Shown: positions 30,439 to 39,611 of the stretch, piece by piece | Position numbering within the stretch: position 1 is the first letter of the stretch | How the letters are laid out: each line of letters begins with the position of its first letter | Assembly (NCBI RefSeq): GCF_026547205.1 | Contig: NZ_CP106877.1 | Coordinates: 1,266,771 to 1,330,770 of the forward strand | Length of the DNA stretch: 64,000 nucleotides | Source: Fervidibacillus halotolerans | GTDB lineage: Bacteria > Bacillota > Bacilli > Bacillales > Caldibacillaceae | Reading direction: 5' to 3' | Position numbers and translations under genes: made by a program | The notes under the pieces: model-generated | Database searches by the model: none | The model's input: the letters and a program-made list of their open reading frames with translations, nothing else | Told to the model about the DNA's origin: nothing

Positions 30439-31212
30439 TTATTTCAATTTTCCAACGGTTACTCGCCATTTATCCCGTTTGGTTTTCCCTTCTACAGAAA
30501 TGATTTTCAATCGTCCGATTCCTCGAACGGAGATCAAATCATCTTCCCGTACGGAAAACGCCGGATCATCGATTAACGTCCAGTTGACTTTCACCAAGCC
30601 TTGGCTAATCCACCTCTGGACTTGCTGTCTCGATTGTTTACTTGCCTTTGCTATGATCCCATCTAAACGTAGAGAAGAGGCTGTTACAAACATTTCTAAC
30701 CATTCCTGTTGAACGGGACTCGCCTCTTTTAAAGGTAGTTCTTTTATGGAGATCTGGGTTTTCCCGACAGAATGAAAATTCAAACGAATATATTCCCCTA
30801 CTTCTTTAGCAGCGAAAAATCGGGCAAGGCCTTTGGAAATAAAAATGTCGCCAAATTTTTCCCTTTTTAAACCGAGCCCTGTTAAACTACCGAGTATTTG
30901 ACGATGGGTAAGTTGAACGAATTTTTCAGGATAGGAAATATCAAAAAAGGATATTTGGAAATCATCCGATTCAGGGGAAAAATAATCGGGGTAAATGAGA
31001 GCCCGCTTATTTTCACATCCTTCCGTACCTCCGAAAAAAGATACATGGTATCCTCGATTTGATCCGACAACCGCCTTTGTAATGAATTGTTGTCTCGGAT
31101 TCAAAAAATCCGTCAATTTCGGTGCATAATAAGTTTCCACATAATTGCACCAATTAAAAACCGTATCGATCATTTCTTTCTCCTCAGGTCGAAAATGCTC
31201 ATAGATCGTCAT
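30439..31212 (-). CDS. ylmH: S4-domain RNA-binding protein YlmH
   Basis: A 257-residue protein with an N-terminal YlmH domain (LTDFLNPRQQFI) and a C-terminal S4 RNA-binding domain (about 180-250, SSLRLDGIIAKASKQSRQQVQRWISQGLVKVN). The B. subtilis protein has been linked to ribosome-associated quality control alongside RqcH, whose gene is also in this window. ATG at 31212 follows AAAAGGTG; a start 9 bases upstream is less likely. Its neighbours are ylmG and divIVA. Confidence 0.92.
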   Translation of the reverse strand: MTIYEHFRPEEKEMIDTVFNWCNYVETYYAPKLTDFLNPRQQFITKAVVGSNRGYHVSFFGGTEGCENKRALIYPDYFSPESDDFQISFFDISYPEKFVQLTHRQILGSLTGLGLKREKFGDIFISKGLARFFAAKEVGEYIRLNFHSVGKTQISIKELPLKEASPVQQEWLEMFVTASSLRLDGIIAKASKQSRQQVQRWISQGLVKVNWTLIDDPAFSVREDDLISVRGIGRLKIISVEGKTKRDKWRVTVGKLK

Positions 31213-31237
31213 GCTGTACACCTTTTTTCAAATTAAG

Positions 31238-31498
31238 TTAAAACCATGTACCGATCACGTGCAATCCTTGTGAAGCTAATTGTAACACAAAAAGGGCAAC
31301 AATCGGTGAAAAGTCAATCATGCCGATTGGAGGAATAAATCTCCGAAACGGTTCTAAATAAGGTTCGCATATTCTCGATAATATATAGCCGATTTGAGAT
31401 TCGCGGGCATTCGGTACCCATGACATGAAAATATAAATAATCGTTGCAAAGAAATACAAATTTAATAAACTTGATAAAATGGAAATTATAAAATCCAT
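31238..31498 (-). CDS. ylmG: YggT family membrane protein YlmG
   Basis: A small integral membrane protein of 86 residues with two hydrophobic helices (about 3-25 and 63-82) separated by a conserved loop, [26 protein letters not shown]. The YggT family is associated with cell division or membrane organisation; the exact role is unknown. ATG at 31498 follows AAGGTGG, which overlaps the sepF stop. Confidence 0.93.
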   Translation of the reverse strand: MDFIISILSSLLNLYFFATIIYIFMSWVPNARESQIGYILSRICEPYLEPFRRFIPPIGMIDFSPIVALFVLQLASQGLHVIGTWF

Positions 31499-31503
31499 CA
31501 CTT

Positions 31504-31929
31504 CTACCACCTTTTAACATGATTTTCATCAGTAACAAACCCTTCCGATATACTACCTGCAACTTCCACATTATCTGGGACACATAGAAAGGTTTGTGTG
31601 CCGACTTTTTGAATATCCCCGTTGATCGCATATACCGTCCCACTTAAAAAATCGACAATTCGTCTTGCATGTTCCGTCTCCATCCTTTGTAAATTCACGA
31701 CAACAGCTCTTCGATTTTTTAAATGATCAGCGATCGTTTGTGCATCATTAAAAACCCTAGGCTCCATTAAGATTACCTTTGATGACTGCTGAATACTTTT
31801 TAAACTAACGATCGTTTGTTTTGATTTATCTTGTTCCTGTACCATGTTGGAGGAAAAATCTTCTTCATACATATCATTATAATCGTTATTTAAATCAAAC
31901 CAATCTTTCAATTTCGATTTTATTCCCAT
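31504..31929 (-). CDS. sepF: Cell division protein SepF
   Basis: SepF binds FtsZ polymers and the membrane and aligns the Z-ring as an alternative to FtsA anchoring. The N-terminal [13 protein letters not shown] is the amphipathic membrane anchor. The C-terminal core (about 55-135) has [49 protein letters not shown] and [10 protein letters not shown]. It has 141 residues and lies between ylmE and ylmG. Confidence 0.96.
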   Translation of the reverse strand: MGIKSKLKDWFDLNNDYNDMYEEDFSSNMVQEQDKSKQTIVSLKSIQQSSKVILMEPRVFNDAQTIADHLKNRRAVVVNLQRMETEHARRIVDFLSGTVYAINGDIQKVGTQTFLCVPDNVEVAGSISEGFVTDENHVKRW

Positions 31930-31941
31930 AAGGTTTCCCCC

Positions 31942-32619
31942 CTATTCCTTTTCACCAATTAAAGCTGTACCGATTCGAATCATCGTCGCTCCCTCTTCAA
32001 TGGCAATTTCAAAATCGTTCGACATCCCCATCGATAGTTCAGTACATGGTGCAAAGGGAAGTTGTAATGCTTGAACCTGTTGTTGCAAAGCTTTTAAACG
32101 TCGGAAACAATCCCGTATAATTTGATCATCACGTGTATTCGGTGCCATGGTCATTAAACCCATTACTTGAATTTTATCGAAGGATTGTAAATTTTGGATG
32201 AAAGGTAGAACGTCCTCCACCTTCAAACCGTGTTTCGTTTCTTCGCCAGATACATTTACTTGCACAAATACAGGAATCGTTCTTTTTGCCCGTTTTTGAA
32301 TTTCCTCTGCTAATGAGAGGCGATCGAGGGAGTGGATATAGTCGACATAATCGATAATATTTTTTACTTTTCTTCTCTGTAACGTCCCGATGAAATGCCA
32401 AGTGGCTTTTTGACCAATAACACTATATTTTCTTAAAAATTCCTGATCCCGATTTTCACCGAGATGAAAAATACCCGCATCTAAAACTTCCTTCGTTTTT
32501 TCCAATGTTGCATATTTCGTTACAGCGATTAATGTAATGTCTTTCGGGTTCCGATTCCCTTTAATACACGCTTTGTTGATTCTTTCATTTATTCGTTCAA
32601 GATTTGCTTTAACTGTCAA
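31942..32619 (-). CDS. ylmE: Pyridoxal phosphate homeostasis protein (YggS/YlmE family)
   Basis: A single-domain TIM-barrel protein that binds pyridoxal 5'-phosphate and helps keep free PLP and amino-acid pools in balance; no enzyme activity is known. It has 225 residues with the PLP lysine in LIAVTKYA (about residue 34), [21 protein letters not shown] and the phosphate site [27 protein letters not shown]. It starts with TTG after GGGAGG and follows pgeF at 5 bases. Confidence 0.95.
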   Translation of the reverse strand: MTVKANLERINERINKACIKGNRNPKDITLIAVTKYATLEKTKEVLDAGIFHLGENRDQEFLRKYSVIGQKATWHFIGTLQRRKVKNIIDYVDYIHSLDRLSLAEEIQKRAKRTIPVFVQVNVSGEETKHGLKVEDVLPFIQNLQSFDKIQVMGLMTMAPNTRDDQIIRDCFRRLKALQQQVQALQLPFAPCTELSMGMSNDFEIAIEEGATMIRIGTALIGEKE

Positions 32620-32624
32620 TGCCT

Positions 32625-33437
32625 TTAATCCTCCCTAAATCCTATAAAACCTATCATTCTCCCAGTTTTCCCCCCATCCCTCCGATGGGAGAAAAAGAGA
32701 TCGGAATGGCAACTCGTACAATAATCTGTAATAAGAATATTTTCAATAGGAATTCCAAACTTTCGAAGTAAAATCATATTTATCTTTTTTAGATCGAGAG
32801 AAAACTGGTCACGTTCTTTTTCTTCGTAAACCTTTTCGTCTAATTGAAGGGAATCAACGATCTTTATAACTTTATTATCTACAATATAACAATGATTGCA
32901 AATAGAAGGACCGATGGTGGCGTAAACATTTTTGGGTGAAATTCCCTCCTGTGTCCACTTTTCCAATAATTGAATTGCCACCTTTTTCACCGTTCCTCGC
33001 CAACCGGCATGAACGATCCCAATCTTCCGTTCAATTGGTGCATAAAAATAAATCGGTACACAATCGGCAAAAAGTAATGCGAGTAAAATCCCCTTTTCAT
33101 CCGTATATAATCCATCGGTATCCGTTATAGACGTATCATATATGAAAGATCCCCTTCCCCGTTCCTTTTTCCCCACGTATTGAACTTGATTCCCATGGAT
33201 TTGTTGGGCAAAAACCCAATAATTGAGTTGAATTTGTAATTTTTTTGCCATCCCTTGTCGGTTTTGGTTTACCGTTTCTGGATCATCTCCGACGTGCAAA
33301 CCAAAATTATTGCTTCGATAATGGCCTTGACTAAACCCATCCAATTTCGTCGTAAATCCAGCTAAAAGTTGGGAATCAAATTTTTTCCATTGTATAATCT
33401 CAAAATAGGATGGATCGATCGATTGAAACGGCTCCAT
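32625..33437 (-). CDS. pgeF: Peptidoglycan editing factor PgeF (YlmD, multicopper laccase-like family)
   Basis: A 270-residue member of the YfiH/LACC1 family. Members act on purine nucleosides in vitro, and the E. coli protein is named peptidoglycan editing factor. Metal-binding residues appear as [17 protein letters not shown] (Cys) and HAGWRGT (His), with later cysteines in [10 protein letters not shown] and CTSCHSD. ATG follows GGGGGATT. B. subtilis has ylmA and ylmC upstream of it; here sigG is next. Confidence 0.92.
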   Translation of the reverse strand: MEPFQSIDPSYFEIIQWKKFDSQLLAGFTTKLDGFSQGHYRSNNFGLHVGDDPETVNQNRQGMAKKLQIQLNYWVFAQQIHGNQVQYVGKKERGRGSFIYDTSITDTDGLYTDEKGILLALLFADCVPIYFYAPIERKIGIVHAGWRGTVKKVAIQLLEKWTQEGISPKNVYATIGPSICNHCYIVDNKVIKIVDSLQLDEKVYEEKERDQFSLDLKKINMILLRKFGIPIENILITDYCTSCHSDLFFSHRRDGGKTGRMIGFIGFRED

Positions 33438-33571
33438 TATTTAAATCCCCCAAATGTATATTCCCAATCTATTTCCATTAGTTTATCATATTTATCTTCT
33501 TTTTTCATATGACTTTAATCGATTTTTTCCCTTTGAAAACAAACCGTTTTCGTTATTTTCATTATTAAAAC

Positions 33572-33618
33572 AAAAAAACAAGTGAAGAAAGACGGATGTC
33601 CATTCGATTCTTCACTTG
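33572..33618 (-). terminator. Rho-independent terminator after sigG
   Basis: Minus strand CAAGTGAAGAA pairs perfectly with TTCTTCACTTG (11 bp) and is followed by TTTTTTTG. It insulates sigG from pgeF. Confidence 0.85.
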
Positions 33619-33670
33619 CCTAAATAATGTACGAAATACATTGTATCATTTCATTTATCAACTGAACATC

Positions 33671-34456
33671 TTAGGATGATTCGATGTTTTTCGACATTTG
33701 TTTGATCGCTGCTTTTTCTAAACGGGAAACTTGTGCTTGGGAAATGCCGATTTCTTCTGCAACTTCCATTTGCGTCTTTCCTTGAAAAAATCGTTTTTTA
33801 AGGATCAATTTTTCCCGTTCATTTAATCGTCGAATCCCTTCTTTCAAAGCAATTTCATCAATCCAATGAACATCTAAGTTTTTTTCATCACTCAATTGAT
33901 CCATGACATAAATCGGATCTCCCCCGTCATTATAAATCGGTTCAAATAATGAAACCGGATCCTGAATGGCTTCTAATGCAAATACGATTTCTTCTGGCTC
34001 AACACCGAGCTCTTTTGCAATTTCTTCTGCAGTCGGTTCTTTCGAAGTTTCTGCGACAATCTTTTCACGAACTTGTAAAGATTTATAGGCGATATCTCTC
34101 AATGATCTCGATACACGTATCGGATTATTATCCCGTAAATATCGTCGGATTTCTCCGATAATCATCGGCACTGCATAGGTGGAGAAGCGAACATTTTGAC
34201 TTAAATCAAAGTTGTCTATCGATTTCATTAAACCAATACAGCCGACTTGAAATAAATCGTCCACGTATTCCCCACGATTATTAAAGCGTTGAATGACACT
34301 TAAAACAAGGCGCAAATTACCATTCACTAACTTTTCCCGTGCCGACACATCCCCCTCATGCATTTTTTTAAATAATTCCCGCATTTCATCATTATTTAAT
34401 ACGGGAAGTTTCGATGTATCGACACCACAAATCTCCACTTTGTTCCTCATTCTCAT
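33671..34456 (-). CDS. sigG: RNA polymerase sigma factor SigG (late forespore)
   Basis: The late forespore sigma factor that switches on small acid-soluble spore proteins, germination receptors and protective genes. The N terminus KVEICGVDTSKLPVL is characteristic of SigG. Region 2 (LVNGNLRLVLSVIQRF, DDLFQVGCIGLMKSIDNFD), region 3 and region 4 (GKTQMEVAEEIGISQAQVSRLEK, the -35 helix-turn-helix) are all present in 261 residues. ATG codons at 34456 and 34450 are both possible behind GGAGG. It follows sigE with a gap of 121 bases that holds a forespore-type promoter. Confidence 0.97.
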   Translation of the reverse strand: MRMRNKVEICGVDTSKLPVLNNDEMRELFKKMHEGDVSAREKLVNGNLRLVLSVIQRFNNRGEYVDDLFQVGCIGLMKSIDNFDLSQNVRFSTYAVPMIIGEIRRYLRDNNPIRVSRSLRDIAYKSLQVREKIVAETSKEPTAEEIAKELGVEPEEIVFALEAIQDPVSLFEPIYNDGGDPIYVMDQLSDEKNLDVHWIDEIALKEGIRRLNEREKLILKKRFFQGKTQMEVAEEIGISQAQVSRLEKAAIKQMSKNIESS

Positions 34457-34488
34457 TTTCCCTCCTCATAGGAGTGCTTTACAAAGTA

Positions 34489-34517
34489 CAGTATCTCCTC
34501 TAGAGAGAAAAATATGC
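34489..34517 (-). promoter_or_regulatory. Candidate sigma-G/sigma-F promoter for sigG
   Basis: Minus strand GCATA (34513-34517), 17 bases, GATACTG (34489-34495). This is close to the sigma-G pattern as I recall it (GHATR, about 18 bases, CATXHTA) and agrees with known SigG autoregulation. It is a consensus match by eye only. Confidence 0.5.
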
Positions 34518-34577
34518 ACGTCCGATTCGGAGGGAAAATTCCATCCATTCACAAAGAAATGCTTTAATGTCGGAGGT

Positions 34578-35297
34578 TTAAACCATTTTCTCAAATTCTT
34601 TTCGAAGTCGTTTAAAAATCCGTTTTTCTAATCGGGAAATATAGGACTGGGAAATGCCGAGTAAATCTGCCACATCCTTCTGTGTTTTTTCCTCACCGTC
34701 TCGAAGACCAAAACGGAGTTCCATGATTTGTTTTTCTCGATCGGATAAAGTATGGAGCGCCTTCATCAACAGTTTTTTATCCACATTCGCCTCCAAATCC
34801 TTTGTAATAATATCCTCCTCCGTTCCTAAAACATCTGATAACAACAACTCATTCCCATCCCAATCGATATTTAACGGTTCATCGAAGGATACTTCTGAAC
34901 GAACTTTATTATTTCTTCGTAAATACATTAATATTTCATTTTCAATACAACGGGAGGCATAGGTTGCTAATTTAATCTTTTTTTCCGGATTAAACGTGTT
35001 TACAGCTTTAATTAACCCGATTGTTCCGATACTAATCAAATCTTCAATGTGGATACCGGTATTTTCAAATTTTCGCGCTATGTAAACCACAAGTCTTAAA
35101 TTCCGTTCAATTAATAAAGAACGAGCAGTTTCATCCCCCTTTGGTAATTTCTTTAATAGCACCTCCTCTTCCTCTTTTGTTAAAGGTGGTGGTAAAGCTT
35201 CACTTCCACCGATATAATAAATTTCATCCGGTTTGAAACGAAGCTTTCGAATCAACTTTGTCCAATAAAATCGTACGTAAAAGCGAATTTTTTTCAT
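34578..35297 (-). CDS. sigE: RNA polymerase sigma factor SigE (early mother cell, made as pro-sigma-E)
   Basis: The first mother-cell sigma factor of sporulation. It has 239 residues including an N-terminal basic, hydrophobic pro-sequence of about 27 residues ([12 protein letters not shown]) that is removed by SpoIIGA, encoded just upstream. Region 2 ([35 protein letters not shown]) and region 4 ([24 protein letters not shown]) are almost unchanged from B. subtilis. ATG at 35297 follows AAGGGAG; the frame starts at 35348 but the extra part is not conserved. Confidence 0.97.
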   Translation of the reverse strand: MKKIRFYVRFYWTKLIRKLRFKPDEIYYIGGSEALPPPLTKEEEEVLLKKLPKGDETARSLLIERNLRLVVYIARKFENTGIHIEDLISIGTIGLIKAVNTFNPEKKIKLATYASRCIENEILMYLRRNNKVRSEVSFDEPLNIDWDGNELLLSDVLGTEEDIITKDLEANVDKKLLMKALHTLSDREKQIMELRFGLRDGEEKTQKDVADLLGISQSYISRLEKRIFKRLRKEFEKMV

Positions 35298-35348
35298 ATC
35301 CCATCTCCCTTTCCTCATTTTTTCCCTTTGTTTTCTAAATGTATTCAT

Positions 35349-36269
35349 TTAAGAAACTCGCTTGTTTTTTTCTGCGAGTAATTTTGGGTGGACGATACAG
35401 TCGAACAGATCTTCAGAAGATAAACGTTGTTTAACGAAGGCGAGATATAAGCGATCGGTTTCAATCGTTTTTCCATCCTTTTGTATCCTCACCTTATTTG
35501 GTTTTACCGCCACAATAAGGCGATCTTTTCCACCGACGGCTTGGAAAGGTATAACTGTTAATTTTTGCATCCATTCGTCCAAGGACCCTTTCTGCTTTGC
35601 TAAAAAATTTGCATCATCGAATACAGGTAATAAATCGGGCGGAAAAAGATGATCGGTTTTTTCCAACGATACAATCATAACGGGTTTTTTCGATATTGGA
35701 TCGTACAAAAGGTTCCCTGTGTCCACCAATCCGATTAAGTCTACCGTTTTCCCATTAATATCAATACGAACATCCACCAGTTGATCCGTTTTTATTTTCA
35801 ACGTTTCAAATCGATTAAAGACCCCTTTAGAAAAGTAGAGTGCTAACGGAAACCCGATGATAATGAAAAGCCAACTGATTGGATCTCCAAACCCATAAAT
35901 TGCCGTTAAAAAACGTTCGTCTCCAATATCAAAATGAAAATTTAATAAATAATGGGTGCCGATTAATGTTCCTCCGGCTGTAAAGGTACATAAATAAAAC
36001 ATCATCAAATTTTCGAAAAAGAACGGAAACCGTTTGAAACCGAAGGCAATCCATACCATAACTGTCGAAATCCCAATTTTAAACCATGGTGTTAAAAAAA
36101 AAGAAGGTAAGGGTAAAAATGGTGCAAATACGAGCAATGAACCGATAAAACCGGAAAAAAATATGAGTTTCTTCCGAATTTTCCTTTTTAAAAGGATACC
36201 GGTGATTAAAAGAAGGAGACTGTTAAATAAAAAGTTTAAAAGCCAAATTAAATCCAAGTAAACTGGCAA
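35349..36269 (-). CDS. spoIIGA: Sporulation sigma-E processing protease SpoIIGA
   Basis: A membrane aspartic protease that cuts the pro-sequence of sigma-E once it receives SpoIIR from the forespore. Five N-terminal membrane helices (about 1-150) precede a cytoplasmic protease domain with the catalytic GLVDTGNLLYDP (Asp-Thr-Gly) near residue 180 and VIPFQAVG. TTG at 36269, with AAAGGAGG about 7 bases ahead, begins MPVYLDLIWLLNF, which matches the family start, and gives 306 residues. It forms an operon with sigE, 51 bases downstream. Confidence 0.94.
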   Translation of the reverse strand: MPVYLDLIWLLNFLFNSLLLLITGILLKRKIRKKLIFFSGFIGSLLVFAPFLPLPSFFLTPWFKIGISTVMVWIAFGFKRFPFFFENLMMFYLCTFTAGGTLIGTHYLLNFHFDIGDERFLTAIYGFGDPISWLFIIIGFPLALYFSKGVFNRFETLKIKTDQLVDVRIDINGKTVDLIGLVDTGNLLYDPISKKPVMIVSLEKTDHLFPPDLLPVFDDANFLAKQKGSLDEWMQKLTVIPFQAVGGKDRLIVAVKPNKVRIQKDGKTIETDRLYLAFVKQRLSSEDLFDCIVHPKLLAEKNKRVS

Positions 36270-36332
36270 AAATCCGCCTCCTTTCCTTACCAACCATCAT
36301 TTTAAACATAGAGGACCTGTCTCTTTATAAAA

Positions 36333-36365
36333 AGTATAGCGACCTTCCTGAAAAAAGTGTGTCAT
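36333..36365 (-). promoter_or_regulatory. Candidate spoIIG promoter with a long spacer
   Basis: Minus strand TATACT (36333-36338) is preceded by ATGACA (36360-36365) at 21 bases. The B. subtilis spoIIG promoter is known for a 22-base spacer and needs Spo0A to work, so the layout fits. Confidence 0.5.
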
Positions 36366-36410
36366 TATATGTCTTGGAAACAAGGAAATTTATTTAAAAT
36401 TCATTCTAAT

Positions 36411-36419
36411 TTTGTCAAT
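36411..36419 (+). promoter_or_regulatory. Possible Spo0A box upstream of spoIIGA
   Basis: TTTGTCAAT matches the 0A box consensus TTTGTCRAA at eight of nine positions, about 75 bases upstream of the spoIIG -10. Confidence 0.4.
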
Positions 36420-36438
36420 ATCAATCGAAAAATATTTT

Positions 36439-36467
36439 AAAAAAAAAGAGACTGTTCCATCAGTCTC
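36439..36467 (-). terminator. Second terminator-like hairpin downstream of ftsZ
   Basis: Minus strand GAGACTG, six-base loop, CAGTCTC, then nine T. It lies about 150 bases after the ftsZ stop and marks one edge of the repeat-like block at 36446-36609. Confidence 0.7.
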
Positions 36468-36609
36468 AGAAAAGATGACGGGCTGTTCTTAAAAAGAGGA
36501 GCTTGCTTATCGAGGAGGCGGAGGTCGAGTGTGCGGAGAGCGCCACCGAAATGAAATCAATCGAATTTTATTTACGAAAAAAGGGACTGTACTTGTTTTG
36601 AACAGCCCC
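36446..36609. repeat. Repeat-like non-coding block with inverted ends
   Basis: Between ftsZ and spoIIGA lies about 160 bases with no frame. GGGCTGTTC (36480-36488) and GAACAGCCC (36600-36608) are perfect inverted repeats. Hairpins built on similar ACTGT/ACAGT words sit at both edges. The middle, about 36493-36550, is richer in G and C than its surroundings. This looks like a small palindromic or MITE-like element or its remnant. No second copy is visible in the window, so the repeat status is inferred. Confidence 0.4.
36577..36609 (-). terminator. Rho-independent terminator directly after ftsZ
   Basis: Minus strand GGGGCTGT pairs with ACAGTCCC (one G-T) around an 11-base loop, followed by TTTTTTC, 10 bases after the ftsZ stop. 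Confidence 0.75.
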
Positions 36610-36619
36610 TAGAAAATCA

Positions 36620-37768
36620 TTATTTATTTAATTTTTTATTTCGATTTCGTAAAAAGGTCGGAATATCCAACGTATCTTCTTGATATTGAACACTATGCCG
36701 ACTGTTGTCGTGCACATATTCTTCCCTCTGTGAATCTTCCCGATTTCCCTTGTTTTTAGAATGATTGTTTTTAATCGTATTTAATGCTGGACGTTTTTGC
36801 CGAAGTTGGGGATTTTCCGTTTTAAATCCTGTTGCAATCACGGTAACGACAATTTCATCTTTTAGATTTTCATTAATAACCGATCCGAAAATCATATTCA
36901 CATCTTGATCGGATGCAGAAGCTACGATATCGGCAGCTTCTTGAACTTCATATAAGCTTAAATTACTTCCGCCGGTAATATTCATCAATACTCCTTGAGC
37001 ACCATCGATGGACGTTTCCAAAAGTGGACTAGATATCGCCTTTTTCGCCGCTTCCTGTGCACGATTTTCACCGGAGGCAACCCCGATGCCCATGAGTGCC
37101 GATCCTTTATTTGACATAATCGTCTTAACGTCTGCAAAGTCCAGATTAATCAAGCCAGGGACTGCAATTAAATCAGAGATCCCTTGAACACCTTGACGTA
37201 ACACATTGTCCGCCTCTTTAAAAGCTTCCAGCATCGGTGTACTTTTATCGACGATCTCCAAAAGGCGATCATTAGGGATTACGATTAACGTATCAACGGC
37301 GTCTTTCATCGCACCGATTCCACTTGCCGCTTGTGTCGCCCGTTTCCTACCTTCAAAGGTGAAGGGGCGGGTCACTACTCCAACGGTCAGAGCACCTAGA
37401 TCCTTGGCAATTTGTGCGATAATCGGTGCAGCTCCGGTACCGGTTCCACCACCCATTCCAGCGGTGACGAATACCATATCAGCGCCTTTAATCACTTCTT
37501 CAATCTGTTCTTTACTTTCCTCTGCAGCTTTTTTTCCAACTTCTGGATTCGCGCCTGCACCGAGTCCCCTTGTTAGTTTCGCACCAATTTGAAGTTTAAT
37601 TTCTGCTTTAGATAAATTTAAAGCTTGCGCATCGGTATTTACAGCAATAAATTCCACTCCTTGAAGACCGTGGTCGATCATTCGATTTACCGCATTGTTC
37701 CCACCACCACCGACGCCAATTACCTTTATTGTTGCCAATTGGTCTACCATCGTTTCAAAATCTAGCAT
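36620..37768 (-). CDS. ftsZ: Cell division protein FtsZ
   Basis: The tubulin-like GTPase that forms the Z-ring. It has 382 residues from the ATG at 37768 (ribosome site GGAGGA). The GTP-binding domain has [17 protein letters not shown], the tubulin signature [13 protein letters not shown] and [11 protein letters not shown]. The catalytic T7 loop is [12 protein letters not shown] variable linker leads to the conserved C-terminal peptide DIPTFLRNR, which binds FtsA and SepF. It lies 39 bases after ftsA. Confidence 0.98.
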   Translation of the reverse strand: MLDFETMVDQLATIKVIGVGGGGNNAVNRMIDHGLQGVEFIAVNTDAQALNLSKAEIKLQIGAKLTRGLGAGANPEVGKKAAEESKEQIEEVIKGADMVFVTAGMGGGTGTGAAPIIAQIAKDLGALTVGVVTRPFTFEGRKRATQAASGIGAMKDAVDTLIVIPNDRLLEIVDKSTPMLEAFKEADNVLRQGVQGISDLIAVPGLINLDFADVKTIMSNKGSALMGIGVASGENRAQEAAKKAISSPLLETSIDGAQGVLMNITGGSNLSLYEVQEAADIVASASDQDVNMIFGSVINENLKDEIVVTVIATGFKTENPQLRQKRPALNTIKNNHSKNKGNREDSQREEYVHDNSRHSVQYQEDTLDIPTFLRNRNKKLNK

Positions 37769-37807
37769 GCAAAATCCTCCTAATTCCTTATTCATATCAT
37801 AAGCGTT

Positions 37808-39088
37808 TTATTCAAAGAAAGAACCAAGGAATTTCTTCATTTTTGTAGTAAATTTTTCATCATGATGTTGTACCCTTTTCGTTTTCGCCACTTGTTTCGA
37901 TACTTTTACATCATTTTTCTCAACTGGAACAACAGCGGTTTCAGTCGATCTCCCTTGTAATCGTGCTTGTTTATAAGAATATTTTATCATGCCAACTGCG
38001 GTAGTATATTGGGGTTCCCTCACACCAATATAATCTGGTATTGCGATACGAACCCGATTTTGGAAGATGATTTGGGCAAGTTCTAAAATACCTTGCATGT
38101 TTGCGGACCCACCCGTTAAAACAACACCACCTGGTAATTCGCTCGCTCCTAATCGTCGTAATTCGTTTTGTGCAAGTTCAAAAATTTCAACAAGCCTTGC
38201 TTCAATAATCTCCGCAATCTCTAATTGATTAAATTTCTGTTTTTGATTGCTTCCTATAACAGGTAATGTAAAAAATTCATCTCCGTTTGCCAAATCATAA
38301 AATGCATGCCCATGCTTTCGCTTTACGGTCTCTGCATCCTCTGTTGGTGTTTTTAAAACGATGGAAATATCCTTAGTGACATGTTCTCCGCCAAGGGGTA
38401 AAACAGCAGTGCCTTTAATATACCCGTCTTGAAAATACGAAACGGTCGTAGAACCTCCCCCGATATCAATCAGAGCTGCGCCGAGATTTTTTTCATCTTT
38501 CGAAAGGGCGATTTCACCAGCAGCTAACGGTTGTAGAACAATGTCGGTAATTTCCAGTCCAGCTTTTTCAACACAACGAAGGATATTTAATAAAATCGTT
38601 CTCGATCCCGTTGCAAGCAATCCTTCCATTTCCAAACGTACACCAATCATTCCCCGTGGATCATTAATCTCGTCTTGGGAATCAACGATGAACTGTTTCG
38701 TCACAATATTGATGATTTCTCTTTCAGGCGGGATCGATACGACTTGTGCGGCATCGATAACCCTTACCACATCTTCATTCGTAATTTCCCGATTATCACC
38801 GGATACGGCAACGACTCCATGACATTCCTGTAAAGCAACTTGATGAGCAGGGATCCCAACGATGACCTGCTTAATTTGCATTCCGATCATTCGTTCAGCT
38901 TGATCGATCGCTCTTTTAATCGATTGTACTGTATGATCTATATCAACGATAGACCCTTTTTTCAACCCTTCCGATGGAACATTCCCCACTCCTATGATGT
39001 TTAATGTGTCGTTTGTCATCTCTCCGATAATCACTTTTACGGTGGATGTACCGATGTCCAAACTGACATATGTATCATTGCTGTTCAA
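37808..39088 (-). CDS. ftsA: Cell division protein FtsA
   Basis: An actin-like ATPase that tethers FtsZ to the membrane. The 426 residues contain VSLDIGTSTVKVIIGEM (phosphate 1), the inserted SHS2/1C domain, LIDIGGGSTTVSYF (phosphate 2), GGVVLTGGSANMQGI (adenosine) and the C-terminal amphipathic anchor MKKFLGSFF. TTG at 39088, 8 bases after AAAGGAGG, is the start; the frame extends to 39109 without a better site. Confidence 0.96.
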   Translation of the reverse strand: MNSNDTYVSLDIGTSTVKVIIGEMTNDTLNIIGVGNVPSEGLKKGSIVDIDHTVQSIKRAIDQAERMIGMQIKQVIVGIPAHQVALQECHGVVAVSGDNREITNEDVVRVIDAAQVVSIPPEREIINIVTKQFIVDSQDEINDPRGMIGVRLEMEGLLATGSRTILLNILRCVEKAGLEITDIVLQPLAAGEIALSKDEKNLGAALIDIGGGSTTVSYFQDGYIKGTAVLPLGGEHVTKDISIVLKTPTEDAETVKRKHGHAFYDLANGDEFFTLPVIGSNQKQKFNQLEIAEIIEARLVEIFELAQNELRRLGASELPGGVVLTGGSANMQGILELAQIIFQNRVRIAIPDYIGVREPQYTTAVGMIKYSYKQARLQGRSTETAVVPVEKNDVKVSKQVAKTKRVQHHDEKFTTKMKKFLGSFFE

Positions 39089-39259
39089 CTTTGGCACCTC
39101 CTTTAACACTTATACTCCATGAACAACAACCGTATTTCTTTTTAAATAGAAATATAGAATATCCAATCATTTTTATTTGAAAATGATTTATGTAAAAAGA
39201 TGATTTTATTATAAAATATTCGCCATTTTTCGTGGTTTTCCTCTTATTTTCGCCATTTT

Positions 39260-39610
39260 TTATTCTTTTTTTGATAAAGACCACTTTGTTAACAGTATTC
39301 TCCTAATAATTGCTATATTTTGAAACAGACGGACACCAAAGGCAAACACTGCTGCTAAATACAAGTCTACACCAAGATGAACGCCTAGAAAAGCTAAACT
39401 TGCCGCCAAAACTATATTAAAAAAGAAACCCGAAACGAATATTTTTTCATCATATACATTTTGTAAATGAGCACGAATCCCACCGACCAATGTATCGAGG
39501 GCGGCCAAAACGGCAATTGACAGATAGTTCGAATATTCATCGGGAATTTGAATATCTGTTAACAATCCCATTGCAACACCAATGATTAATCCTAATATTG
39601 GAAGCCACAT
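39260..39610 (-). CDS. sbp: Small basic protein Sbp (DUF1290)
   Basis: A membrane protein of 116 residues found between ylxX and ftsA in bacilli. It has three hydrophobic helices and the conserved stretch EYSNYLSIAVLAALDTLVGGIRAHLQ, plus FFFNIVLAASLAFLGVHLGVDLYLAAVFAFG. The function is unknown; its location suggests a link to division. ATG at 39610 follows GAGGGGG and overlaps no neighbour; the 171-base gap to ftsA is AT-rich with no clear feature. Confidence 0.92.
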   Translation of the reverse strand: MWLPILGLIIGVAMGLLTDIQIPDEYSNYLSIAVLAALDTLVGGIRAHLQNVYDEKIFVSGFFFNIVLAASLAFLGVHLGVDLYLAAVFAFGVRLFQNIAIIRRILLTKWSLSKKE

Positions 39611-39611
39611 A

